The notes beneath the pieces are model-generated. The model made no database searches. It was not told the DNA's origin and was given only the letters and a program-made list of their open reading frames with translations. From the NCBI GenBank assembly GCA_016185915.1, contig JACPMP010000005.1:1-11879 (forward strand): a stretch of DNA of 11,879 nucleotides. The letters are read 5' to 3'. The position numbers and the translations under genes are program-made. Each line of letters opens with the position of its first letter. The stretch's first letter is position 1. Below are positions 6,072 through 11,879 of this stretch, piece by piece. This DNA is from Candidatus Woesearchaeota archaeon (GTDB lineage Archaea > Nanobdellota > Nanobdellia > Woesearchaeales > GW2011-AR4).

Positions 6072-6272
6072 TTATTTCTTTCTTGTCCTTTGAGAGCCGC
6101 CTTTTTTGTAAATCGCATACTTTCCTTTTGCTTTCTGGCTCGTTTTTTGCTCTGGAAACACTTCATAAACAGAGCTTTCATCAAAGCCGCAGTTGCTGCA
6201 TTTAAGCGTTTTTATGCCTAAATACTTATAAAACTTAATATTTTCAGAACCGCATTTTGGGCATTTGTTCAT
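6072..6272 (-). CDS. small zinc-ribbon protein (66 aa)
   Basis: One zinc ribbon occupies the N-terminal half: CPKCGS (Cys4, Cys7) and CSNCGF (Cys25, Cys28), separated by 17 residues, the spacing of TFIIB/TFIIS-type ribbons. The C-terminal half is flexible and very basic, ending in KKGGSQRTRKK, which suggests contact with nucleic acid or the ribosome. It is too small to be a full TFB or TFS, and its exact role cannot be assigned. A box A-like TTTAAA on the minus strand (6295-6300) lies about 25 bases before the ATG and overlaps the stop codon of the ferredoxin gene upstream, so it may have its own start as well as read-through. Gap to the ferredoxin gene is 23 bases. Confidence 0.75.
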   Translation of the reverse strand: MNKCPKCGSENIKFYKYLGIKTLKCSNCGFDESSVYEVFPEQKTSQKAKGKYAIYKKGGSQRTRKK

Positions 6273-6295
6273 TAAAAATCAAGAAATTCAAGTGT

Positions 6296-6583
6296 TTAAA
6301 TTATTTTCTCTCCTGTTTCCTTGTTTGTGATGTGAATCACATTCACTGGACAAGAATCAGCAGCTTCCTTATTTAGTTGGTAATTCTTCTCTTCAATATC
6401 AAGTTCTTCCCATTCATCGTCTCTTTTCTTACATCCAACAATGTCTGATTTGCCGTCTTCATGCATTGTCCAGAAATCAGGCGCTACAGCAGCGCATGCA
6501 GCACAACCTATGCAATTTGGCCTATCATGCTCTATTTTATATTTTTTAATAGTTTCCTGCACAGTTTGTGTTTCTTCTGCCAT
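6296..6583 (-). CDS. single-cluster ferredoxin (4Fe-4S)
   Basis: A 95-residue electron carrier starting MAEETQTVQE. Cluster ligands are CIGCAAC (Cys24, Cys27, Cys30) and the distal Cys78 in SCPVNVI, the pattern of monocluster ferredoxins such as that of Pyrococcus. The region between has APDFWTMHEDGKSDI, also typical (PDxFxM-DGK). The second Cys pair that forms a disulfide in the Pyrococcus protein is not kept: Ala34 replaces the first, though a Cys51 is present. An acidic insert (DDEWEELDIEEKNYQLNKEA) lengthens the domain, and N-terminal residues 1-20 form a short extension. A TTG would allow five more residues, but I chose the ATG because a perfect TTTATAAA box lies 27 bases upstream of it. 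Its redox partner is not in the window. Confidence 0.88.
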   Translation of the reverse strand: MAEETQTVQETIKKYKIEHDRPNCIGCAACAAVAPDFWTMHEDGKSDIVGCKKRDDEWEELDIEEKNYQLNKEAADSCPVNVIHITNKETGEKII

Positions 6584-6606
6584 AGTTCTAGTTAACAATT
6601 GTTAAG

Positions 6607-6614
6607 TTTATAAA
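6607..6614 (-). promoter_or_regulatory. box A promoter of the ferredoxin gene
   Basis: TTTATAAA centred at 6610.5, 27 bases before the ATG at 6583. It decides this start over the TTG at 6598, which lies only 12 bases from the box. Confidence 0.65.
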
Positions 6615-6685
6615 AGTTGTGGTTTTTGATTGGTTTATTCAAGTGATATTTAAGTATTTTTATTCACAATAGAATCATTTACAAT

Positions 6686-7585
6686 TCATATATTAACAAA
6701 GATAATGCCTAATATTATAAGCACAATAGCTAATAACTTTGTTAGAATAGCTTTTTTGTCTATTTCTTCCTTTACAATGCTTGGAATGTAAATTGAAGTA
6801 ATTAAAATCAGCACGAACACGAATAATGGCAACACTGAGCTGCTTAATGCTGTCACCAATGAAACAGGACTATTCTTTAAAGCATAACCTGCAAATACAA
6901 AAGCAGAAAAATCTATCACCATCTTGAGCAGCATTAATCTCTTTATTTTAGGACTCGTTTGCCTAAAAGTTGTGACAAGCTCTTTTCTTACAGAAGGCAA
7001 AAGCAAAACAAGCAAAGCTGTAAATCCTGAAATGCGAAGCCATAAAAAAGCATTCCAAAAATCTGTAATGCTATAGATGTATTTTGCAGCTATTGCCCCG
7101 ATAGTGCCCAGCAACATAGAAAAAGCCATTAAGTAAAAAGCCGTACTTATCTTAAAGCTTACTTCTGTTTTTTTGTATGAAAATATCAATCCAGCGCCGA
7201 GAAGAAAGAAGAATCCAATCAAATGATTCTTTGTTAATATTTCTCCAATTAGAAAATATGAAAGAATCAGCGCAAAAATTGGTCCTAGCTGAAACAAAAT
7301 TGCAATCCTGGATATTTCTTCATATTGTATTGCTTTATAATACACAATGACCGCAAGACTTAGAAATATTCCTGACGCCAAAGCGACTAAAATATCATTA
7401 AACTTTAAAGATGCAAAACTAAAAAACGGCAATAAAAATATTATTAAAACATTCATTGCCCCATTAAGTATTATAAAAACTAAAGGATTTTTAATGTGTT
7501 GTTTTGAAATGGCAAATTTGTCTATGAGCATGCAAATTGACCATATGCCTTCTGCAATCAAAACAAAATATACCCAATTTTGCAT
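6686..7585 (-). CDS. EamA/DMT-family transporter, 10 membrane helices
   Basis: A 299-residue polytopic protein made of two related halves of about five helices each, the drug/metabolite transporter layout. The first half ends with the family's usual pattern: IAILFQLGPIFALILSYF followed by GEILTKNHLIGFFFLLGAGL (114-133). The second half shows the matching NSPVSLVTALSSSVLPLFVF and a final EEIDKKAILTKLLAIVLIIL. No soluble domain and no signal peptide. Members move small metabolites, amino acids or drugs across the cytoplasmic membrane; substrate cannot be predicted. It lies 40 bases downstream of the permease gene on the same strand. Upstream sequence (7601-7620) is AT-rich with several TATA-like options, so the promoter is not pinned down. 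Confidence 0.85.
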   Translation of the reverse strand: MQNWVYFVLIAEGIWSICMLIDKFAISKQHIKNPLVFIILNGAMNVLIIFLLPFFSFASLKFNDILVALASGIFLSLAVIVYYKAIQYEEISRIAILFQLGPIFALILSYFLIGEILTKNHLIGFFFLLGAGLIFSYKKTEVSFKISTAFYLMAFSMLLGTIGAIAAKYIYSITDFWNAFLWLRISGFTALLVLLLPSVRKELVTTFRQTSPKIKRLMLLKMVIDFSAFVFAGYALKNSPVSLVTALSSSVLPLFVFVLILITSIYIPSIVKEEIDKKAILTKLLAIVLIILGIIFVNI

Positions 7586-7625
7586 TTTTATTAAACGTTT
7601 TTTATAATTTTAATTTTAAAATAAT

Positions 7626-8576
7626 TCAAAAAATCACATTAATCATCCAAGCAAATAATATAGCAATTGAGGTTGCTGTCAGCAAATAAGCAATTGCACA
7701 TTTCTTGCCAAACTTTCCCAATATCATTGAAAGCTCTGTAAAATCTGTTGCAACACCCACCATCATTATGATAAAAACAACTCCAAGAGAAGCTCCTAAC
7801 TGGTAAAGTTGACCGCCTAAGATAGCAAGCCCTTCTGATGCTAATTCCAAAACAGCACTTATTGGCACAGCAATTAATACAGGCAAGTAATTATTGCCGT
7901 TGCCTAAATATTTAGTAACTAAATCCGATGGAACAAACACCTTTAATGCAGCCGCTATGAATAATCCTATTATTATGTATTTTCCGACATTCTTGAAAAT
8001 CTGCCACATGTTTTTTGGCATACAATAAAAAATTCTTTTACCAACACCCTCATTTTCATGCTTTAACCTCATTTGCTCAACATCAACGCATTCAACACAC
8101 AATCTTTTTTCTCCTTTTTTGTGCTTTTTTGGAATGCTTGTTTCAATTAAATTCTTATTTTCGAATTTCGCCAATATTAAGCCAACAATAAAGGCAGTTA
8201 ATAAAGAAAAAATCAACAATATTGCAGTATTTCTGACTCCTATAAATCCAGAAATTAAAAGAACATGCAAAAGTCCGCCCCAAGGAGCTGCAAGCAAAAA
8301 AGTCAATGCAGAGGCAGTTGATGCCCCCCTTTCCCTTAAAGTTGCTGAAACAGGGATTGCTCCACAGCTGCAGACAGAAACAAACAACCCGGCAGTTGTT
8401 GCTCTTAATAATGAAGCCCAATCATTTCCGCCAAAATATTGCAATAATCTTTTGGTAGAAACAAATTCCTGAATTAAAGCTGAAATTATTAAGCCGAGTA
8501 AAAAGAAAAGCCATAGTTCTTTGAATAGGTTTAATAAAGCACTGAAATAATTAATTAAAAAAATTTCTAATGGCAT
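7626..8576 (-). CDS. ArsP/DUF318-type permease (predicted heavy-metal or organoarsenical efflux)
   Basis: A 316-residue membrane protein of the two-repeat permease family that includes ArsP and YraQ. The diagnostic segment is VSVCSCGAIPVSATLRERGA (67-86), followed by ASALTFLLAAPWGG (88-101); the second repeat carries VPISAVLELASEGLAILGG (237-255). A central cytoplasmic loop is basic and contains CVEC (160-163), with Cys185 further on, plausible metal or metalloid contacts. ArsP members export trivalent organoarsenicals and other members move Cu or Zn; I cannot choose between these. No arsR-like regulator or arsenite gene is adjacent. A box A at 8599-8606 lies 27 bases upstream of the ATG, in the 39-base gap after purH, so it is probably transcribed separately from the purine operon. 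Confidence 0.85.
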   Translation of the reverse strand: MPLEIFLINYFSALLNLFKELWLFFLLGLIISALIQEFVSTKRLLQYFGGNDWASLLRATTAGLFVSVCSCGAIPVSATLRERGASTASALTFLLAAPWGGLLHVLLISGFIGVRNTAILLIFSLLTAFIVGLILAKFENKNLIETSIPKKHKKGEKRLCVECVDVEQMRLKHENEGVGKRIFYCMPKNMWQIFKNVGKYIIIGLFIAAALKVFVPSDLVTKYLGNGNNYLPVLIAVPISAVLELASEGLAILGGQLYQLGASLGVVFIIMMVGVATDFTELSMILGKFGKKCAIAYLLTATSIAILFAWMINVIF

Positions 8577-8598
8577 TTATTATTGAGAATGAATTATG

Positions 8599-8606
8599 CT
8601 TTTAAA
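8599..8606 (-). promoter_or_regulatory. box A promoter of the permease gene
   Basis: TTTAAAAG on the minus strand, centred about 27 bases before the ATG at 8576, in the gap between purH and the permease. Confidence 0.5.
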
Positions 8607-8615
8607 TATTTGGAT

Positions 8616-10145
8616 TTAATGCCTAAACAACCTTGTCCCAGTAAATACCATAGCAATATTGTATTCATTGACAGCATCTACAACTTCTTCATCTCTTATT
8701 GAGCCGCCTGGCTGTATTATCGCTGTGATGCCAGCTTTTGCTGCCTCGTCAATACCATCCCTAAATGGAAAGAATGCGTCAGAACTCATTGCAGCGCCAT
8801 GGCTTTTGCTTTCAGATTTCATTATAGCCAACTTGACAGCATCAACCCTTGACATTTGCCCTGCGCCTATTCCGACAGTCACATTCTCTTTTGCCAAAAC
8901 AATTGAGTTTGATTTTACATGCTTATTGACCTTCCACGCAAAAATTAAGTTTTTTATCTCTTCTTTCGTTGGCTTTCTTTTTGAAACGATTTTTAAATCT
9001 CTCTCTTTTATTTCAGGATAATGATTGGTTTGCAGAAGAAGCCCACCGCATACTTTCTTTAAGTCATATTCAACTTCATCTTTTTTTATCTCTCCTGTTT
9101 CCAGCAACCTCAAATTTTTCTTTTCTTTTAAAATTTCTAAAGCGCCATTTTCAAATTTTGGACATATTACAACCTCAATAAATAATGGCTTCATTAGCTT
9201 CGCAGTTTCCATATTACAGTTTCTATTTAAAGCAACTATGCTGCCAAATGCGGATGTTGAATCTGTTTCATGCGCTTTCCTATATGCCTCTTCTATAGTA
9301 AAAGCAGAAGCAACTCCGCTTGGATTTGTGTGCTTGATGACAGCCGCAGTTGGCTTTTCAAATTCCTTAGTCAGTTCAAATGCAGCATCAACATCAAGGA
9401 TATTGTTGAAAGACAATTCCTTGCCTTGCAGTTGCTTTGCTGTTGAAACACAGCTTTCATTCACAGCAACATCACTGTAGAAAGAAGCAGATTGGTGCGG
9501 ATTTTCCCCATACCTTAAATCTTGTATTTTTTTGAACGTAAGGTTAAGTGTGTCTGGAAACTGGTTTTTTGCAAGATTGTTGAAATAATTATTGATTATT
9601 GTGTCGTATCGTGCAGTGTAGGAAAATGCCTTTGCCGCTAAGTTTATTCTGTCGTTATCGCTTATTTTTTTATTCTTTATTTTATTGAGAACTGAAACAT
9701 AGTCATTTATATCAACTACAACTAAAACATTTTTATGGTTTTTTGCAGCAGCCCTCACTAAAGCAGGACCTCCAATATCTATATTTTCCATTGTATCTTT
9801 TATCCTTAACTTTTTTCCCATTGGCTCCTCAAAGGGGTAAAAGTTAACAATGACCAAATCAATAGTTTCAATCTTTAATTTTTTTAGTTCATTGAGATGC
9901 TTTTTGTTTTTTTTGTCCGCCAATATTCCGGCAAAAATATTGGGATGAATTGACTTGAGCCTGCCATCGAGCATTTCAGGAAATTTTGTAATTTCAGAAA
10001 CTAAAGTGACGCCAATTTTATTTTGTTTTAGCGCTTTTGCTGTTTTTCCAGTTGAAATTATTTTAATGCCAAGCTTGGCAATTTCTTTTGCAAAATCAAC
10101 AATGCCTTCCTTGTTTGATACTGATATCAGCGCTGTTTTAATCAT
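8616..10145 (-). CDS. purH: bifunctional AICAR formyltransferase/IMP cyclohydrolase
   Basis: Carries out the last two steps of IMP synthesis: AICAR to FAICAR with 10-formyl-tetrahydrofolate, then ring closure to IMP. At 509 residues it is full length. The N-terminal MGS-like cyclohydrolase domain shows ALISVSNKEGIVDFAKE, STGKTAK (31-37) and LDGRLKSIHPNIFAGIL (59-75). The transformylase domain shows RYGENPHQ (211-218), the catalytic Lys271-His272 in KHTNPSG, DAFFPFRDGIDEAAKAGI (456-473) and IIQPGGSIRD. All key residues are present. Many archaea use PurP and PurO here, so a fused PurH in a genome with archaeal promoters suggests acquisition from bacteria (inference). Its ATG overlaps the stop of the preceding small membrane protein gene (ATGA), so it is translated as part of the purN operon. 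No separate promoter is visible. Confidence 0.97.
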   Translation of the reverse strand: MIKTALISVSNKEGIVDFAKEIAKLGIKIISTGKTAKALKQNKIGVTLVSEITKFPEMLDGRLKSIHPNIFAGILADKKNKKHLNELKKLKIETIDLVIVNFYPFEEPMGKKLRIKDTMENIDIGGPALVRAAAKNHKNVLVVVDINDYVSVLNKIKNKKISDNDRINLAAKAFSYTARYDTIINNYFNNLAKNQFPDTLNLTFKKIQDLRYGENPHQSASFYSDVAVNESCVSTAKQLQGKELSFNNILDVDAAFELTKEFEKPTAAVIKHTNPSGVASAFTIEEAYRKAHETDSTSAFGSIVALNRNCNMETAKLMKPLFIEVVICPKFENGALEILKEKKNLRLLETGEIKKDEVEYDLKKVCGGLLLQTNHYPEIKERDLKIVSKRKPTKEEIKNLIFAWKVNKHVKSNSIVLAKENVTVGIGAGQMSRVDAVKLAIMKSESKSHGAAMSSDAFFPFRDGIDEAAKAGITAIIQPGGSIRDEEVVDAVNEYNIAMVFTGTRLFRH

Positions 10146-10513
10146 TTTGTTAACGACTTTTTTAGTTTTCCTATCCCTTTTTTATGGAGCCCTTTTGTGT
10201 AATTATACCCTTTTTTTGGCAATCCTTTTGTGTACTCATAAGTTCCCTTGACAGTTTTCCTCACATGGTGGTTTATGCGCATTTGAATCATTTTTACTGT
10301 TTCCCATCCTACCAAAAATATTCCCAACAATAATAAAATCCAGCTAGAAACCCATAAGGACAATCCTGTAATCAAATAAACAGGCTCATAGAATTTCACA
10401 ATAAAAAGCCCTTTCCCATAAAGTCCTAAAGCAATGCTTAAAAAAACTAATATAAATCCTGCTAAAAGCTTTTTATCTTTCCACCACGCTGGTTTTGACT
10501 CAATCGCTTCCAT
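10142..10513 (-). CDS. two-helix membrane protein with a basic repeated tail, in the purine operon
   Basis: The 123-residue protein has two membrane helices (about residues 16-38 and 45-70) and then a strongly basic cytoplasmic tail. The tail contains an 11-residue unit in tandem, YEYTKGLPKKG (92-102) and YNYTKGLHKKG (103-113), then GIGKLKKSLTK. The family is not one I can name. The gene is locked between purN and purH: it starts one base after the purN stop and overlaps the purH start by four bases. Such packing suggests it is made with the purine enzymes, perhaps as a membrane tether or nucleotide-binding tail, though that is a guess. Chance retention in the operon is the alternative. Confidence 0.75.
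   Translation of the reverse strand: MEAIESKPAWWKDKKLLAGFILVFLSIALGLYGKGLFIVKFYEPVYLITGLSLWVSSWILLLLGIFLVGWETVKMIQMRINHHVRKTVKGTYEYTKGLPKKGYNYTKGLHKKGIGKLKKSLTK
10175..10240 (-). repeat. in-frame 33-base tandem repeat coding YxYTKGLxKKG twice
   Basis: Two adjacent 33-base units in the small membrane protein gene encode 11-residue copies differing at two positions (Glu/Asn and Pro/His). Unlike the purN duplication, it keeps the frame and has diverged, so it is older. Confidence 0.7.
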
Positions 10514-10514
10514 T

Positions 10515-11161
10515 TTATTTTATAATGACTTCTTTCCCTTGAACCTTTATTTTTCCTTTGGCAAATAAATCTATCGCTTTCAAAATAATTTCTTGCTCTG
10601 CCTTTTGCACTTTTGCTTTCAATGAATCAACAGTTTCATTTTTATTTATGTTCACTTCTTTTTGCATTATGATTGGTCCTCCGTCAACGCTTTCATCAAC
10701 AAAGTGCAATGTGCATCCTGTAACTTTTACCCCAGAATTTAAAACCTCTTGATGCACATCTTTATCCATTCCGCCAGCAAATGCCGGCAGTAAACTTGGA
10801 TGTATATTCATAATTTTATCTTTGTATTTATTAACAAACCATGCACTTAAAACTCTCATGTACCCTATTAACAAAATCAAATCTACTTTATTTTTATCCA
10901 GCTCTTCAGCAACTTCTTTATCGTATTGCTCTCTTTCCTTGCCCTTGCTACTTCTTTATCGTATTGCTCTCTTTCCTTGCCCTTGCTATCAATAAAAACA
11001 GCTCTTATGTTATGCTTTTTTGCTCTTTCCAAAGCATAAGCATCCTTTTTGTTGCTTATAACAACAGAAATAACTGCATTGAGCTTTTTGGAGTTTATAG
11101 CATCAATTATGGCCTGCATATCAGTTGCCTTTGTCGACGCTAAAATGCCAAGTTTAAGCAT
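10515..11161 (-). pseudogene. purN: phosphoribosylglycinamide formyltransferase, frameshifted by a 38-base tandem duplication
   Basis: PurN formylates GAR with 10-formyl-tetrahydrofolate in purine synthesis. The gene is read as two ORFs: an N-terminal piece (11161 to 10883) and a C-terminal piece (10880 to 10515). Between them an exact 38-base unit is duplicated; 38 is not a multiple of three, so the second copy shifts the frame and a TAG follows. Removing one copy rejoins the protein as ...YDKEVAEELDKNKVDLILLIGYMR..., exactly 202 residues, a normal PurN length. In the joined protein the catalytic residues are Asn106 and His108 (MNIHPSLLPAF) and Asp147 (VDGGP), all present. The rest of the gene shows no decay, so the change is recent, reversible or an assembly error. 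A TTG at 10880 could restart the C-terminal piece. First gene of the operon with the small membrane protein and purH. Confidence 0.93.
10912..10988. repeat. exact 38-base tandem duplication inside purN
   Basis: Copy 1 is 10912-10949, copy 2 is 10950-10987, and the first base repeats once more at 10988. The copies are identical. The unit begins ACTTCTTTATCG and ends TTGCCCTTGCT. On the coding strand it encodes SKGKEREQYDKEV; the second pass is read out of frame. Confidence 0.97.
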
Positions 11162-11192
11162 AAAACCCCCTTGAAAAAAAGAGTGGATTTAG

Positions 11193-11201
11193 ATATTTAA
11201 A
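11193..11201 (-). promoter_or_regulatory. box A promoter of the purN operon
   Basis: TTTAAATAT on the minus strand, preceded by CC, centred about 36 bases before the purN ATG. Transcription should start near 11170, leaving a leader of about nine bases that begins with five G and then TTTT before the ATG, an exception to the leaderless genes around it. Confidence 0.5.
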
Positions 11202-11228
11202 GGTTTGGGTTTTGATGTGCGAAATTAT

Positions 11229-11244
11229 TTTTCTATATAGAAAA
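11229..11244. repeat. perfect 16-base palindrome TTTTCTATATAGAAAA
   Basis: Perfect dyad symmetry in the gap between divergent purN and the ATPase gene, upstream of both promoters. Could be an operator or a cruciform-prone site; function unknown. Confidence 0.5.
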
Positions 11245-11277
11245 TAATAGTATACCAATCAAAACATTTAAATATAG

Positions 11278-11299
11278 CTTATACATTTCAATGTATAAG
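11278..11299. promoter_or_regulatory. operator-like palindrome just upstream of the ATPase box A
   Basis: CTTATACATT-TC-AATGTATAAG: perfect 10-base arms around a 2-base centre. It ends two bases before the box A at 11302, so a bound protein would cover the TFB-recognition position. Confidence 0.6.
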
Positions 11300-11301
11300 G
11301 A

Positions 11302-11309
11302 TTTATAAA
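11302..11309 (+). promoter_or_regulatory. box A promoter of the AAA ATPase gene
   Basis: TTTATAAA centred about 32 bases before the ATG at 11338, giving a leader of only a few bases. It sits between two palindromes. Confidence 0.6.
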
Positions 11310-11312
11310 ATG

Positions 11313-11332
11313 TTATACATTTAAATGTTTAA
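11313..11332. promoter_or_regulatory. second, imperfect operator-like palindrome
   Basis: TTATACATTT-AAATGTTTAA: ten-base arms with one mismatch, related to the palindrome at 11278-11299 (shared TTATACATTT). It covers the expected transcription start region. Centre-to-centre distance from the first is 34 bases. A weaker relative, ACATTTAAAT, lies at 11264-11273. Confidence 0.5.
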
Positions 11333-11337
11333 ATGAG

Positions 11338-11879
11338 ATGGAAGAGAAAGAGCAAGAAGCATTAGTGAAATATATCTTAGCCAAGCTAAGTGAAACTCCA
11401 CTTTTGGCAAAGAGCAACACTCAAGCCAACGGAATACCATTAAGGCATAGAAGAACCTACATAAGAATCAAGAAACATGTTGATGATTTTATTATGGGTG
11501 AAAAATTAGGCAATATAGAGAATAGGCTCATTATACTTCCGGGCCTGAGAGGCGTTGGAAAAACCACAATCCTCTTTCAAATTTATGAGCATATCAGGAA
11601 TGTAAAAAATGTAAGCCAGGATAGGGTGCTGTACTTTTCCACTGATGAATTAAAAGCTTACTTAGGTAAAAGTATACTTGATGTAATCAATGTTTATATT
11701 CAAAATGTCCATAGGACTTCTTTGGCTGCCTTAGACAAGGAAATATTTATACTCATAGATGAATCTCACTTCGACCATGAATGGTCGCAAACAGCAAAAA
11801 TAATTTTTGACCAAAGCAAGAAAGTATTCTTAATATTCACAGGTTCGTCAGCCTTGAATTTGGAGTTAAGCGTAGACAC
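11338..11879 (+). CDS. AAA_14-type P-loop ATPase, N-terminal part only (gene continues past the right edge)
   Basis: About 180 residues are readable from the ATG at 11338. After a helical N-terminal stretch with a basic patch (LRHRRTYIRIKKHVDDF) comes a Walker A loop, LPGLRGVGKTT, then FSTDELKAYLG, a Walker B strand with acidic pair, FILIDESHF, a Trp shortly after (HEWSQTAKIIFDQ), and the sensor-1 strand FLIFTGSSALNLE. This order matches the AAA_14 ATPases that usually carry a DUF4143 C-terminal domain and are common accessory genes in archaea and low-GC bacteria. The cellular role of that family is poorly known, and the C-terminal half is outside the window. Two dyads flank its box A, suggesting control by a dimeric regulator, possibly autoregulation. 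The upstream in-frame codons hold no other ATG. Confidence 0.85.
   Translation, partial: MEEKEQEALVKYILAKLSETPLLAKSNTQANGIPLRHRRTYIRIKKHVDDFIMGEKLGNIENRLIILPGLRGVGKTTILFQIYEHIRNVKNVSQDRVLYFSTDELKAYLGKSILDVINVYIQNVHRTSLAALDKEIFILIDESHFDHEWSQTAKIIFDQSKKVFLIFTGSSALNLELSVD

Noticed and set aside
6014..6205. Plus-strand ORF of 63 codons
   Set aside because: It is antisense to the zinc-ribbon gene, whose CxxC pairs and start promoter make the minus strand the real one. Its own sequence shows no motif.
8119..8472. Plus-strand ORF and an out-of-frame minus-strand ORF within the permease gene
   Set aside because: The permease frame carries the CSCG signature and regular membrane helices. The others are shadows of it.
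8659..10251. Several plus-strand ORFs of 70-151 codons
   Set aside because: They are antisense to purH and the small membrane protein gene and show no recognisable domains.
10558..11143. Plus-strand ORFs across purN
   Set aside because: They are antisense to purN, whose reconstructed 202-residue product is unmistakable.

Overview
The window looks like a low-GC archaeal chromosome, most likely of the DPANN type (Woesearchaeota/Pacearchaeota-like; this lineage call is inference). The main evidence is promoter layout. At many genes a TTTAWATA-like box A lies about 25-28 bases upstream of the start codon, with no clear Shine-Dalgarno sequence, which is the archaeal leaderless pattern. I used this spacing to choose several starts. 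Against this background several genes have a bacterial look: bifunctional PurH, PurN, a lipobox lipoprotein and an RnfD-like membrane protein.

Layout. 1-487 (-): start of an alpha/beta hydrolase that runs off the left edge, divergent from a small coiled-coil protein at 578-928 (+). 1040-2110 (+): M29-type aminopeptidase. 2113-2377: two very small ORFs around a box A, the minus-strand one well supported. 2497-2925 (+): dihydrofolate reductase lacking its usual C-terminal strand. 3071-3571 (+): four-helix membrane protein. 3609-5715 (-): three-gene envelope cassette of a small membrane protein, an RnfD-like protein without the covalent-flavin loop, and a lipoprotein with a metalloprotease-like fold whose HExxH motif is degenerate. 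5716-6071: AT-rich gap with a hairpin and a 160-base stretch with no C on the + strand. 6072-8576 (-): zinc-ribbon protein, single-cluster ferredoxin, EamA-type transporter and ArsP/DUF318-type permease. 8616-11161 (-): purine operon purN, small membrane protein, purH. 11162-11337: divergent regulatory region with nested palindromes. 11338 to the right edge (+): AAA_14-type ATPase, incomplete.

How the genes fit together. PurN and PurH both use 10-formyl-tetrahydrofolate and dihydrofolate reductase makes tetrahydrofolate, so the window holds a folate-linked one-carbon and purine theme. purN is interrupted by an exact 38-base tandem duplication (10912-10988). Removing one copy restores a perfect 202-residue PurN. 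It is a fresh mutation, a reversible switch or an assembly error. Apart from the partial ATPase with its operator-like dyads, I see no mobile element, CRISPR array, tRNA or rRNA.
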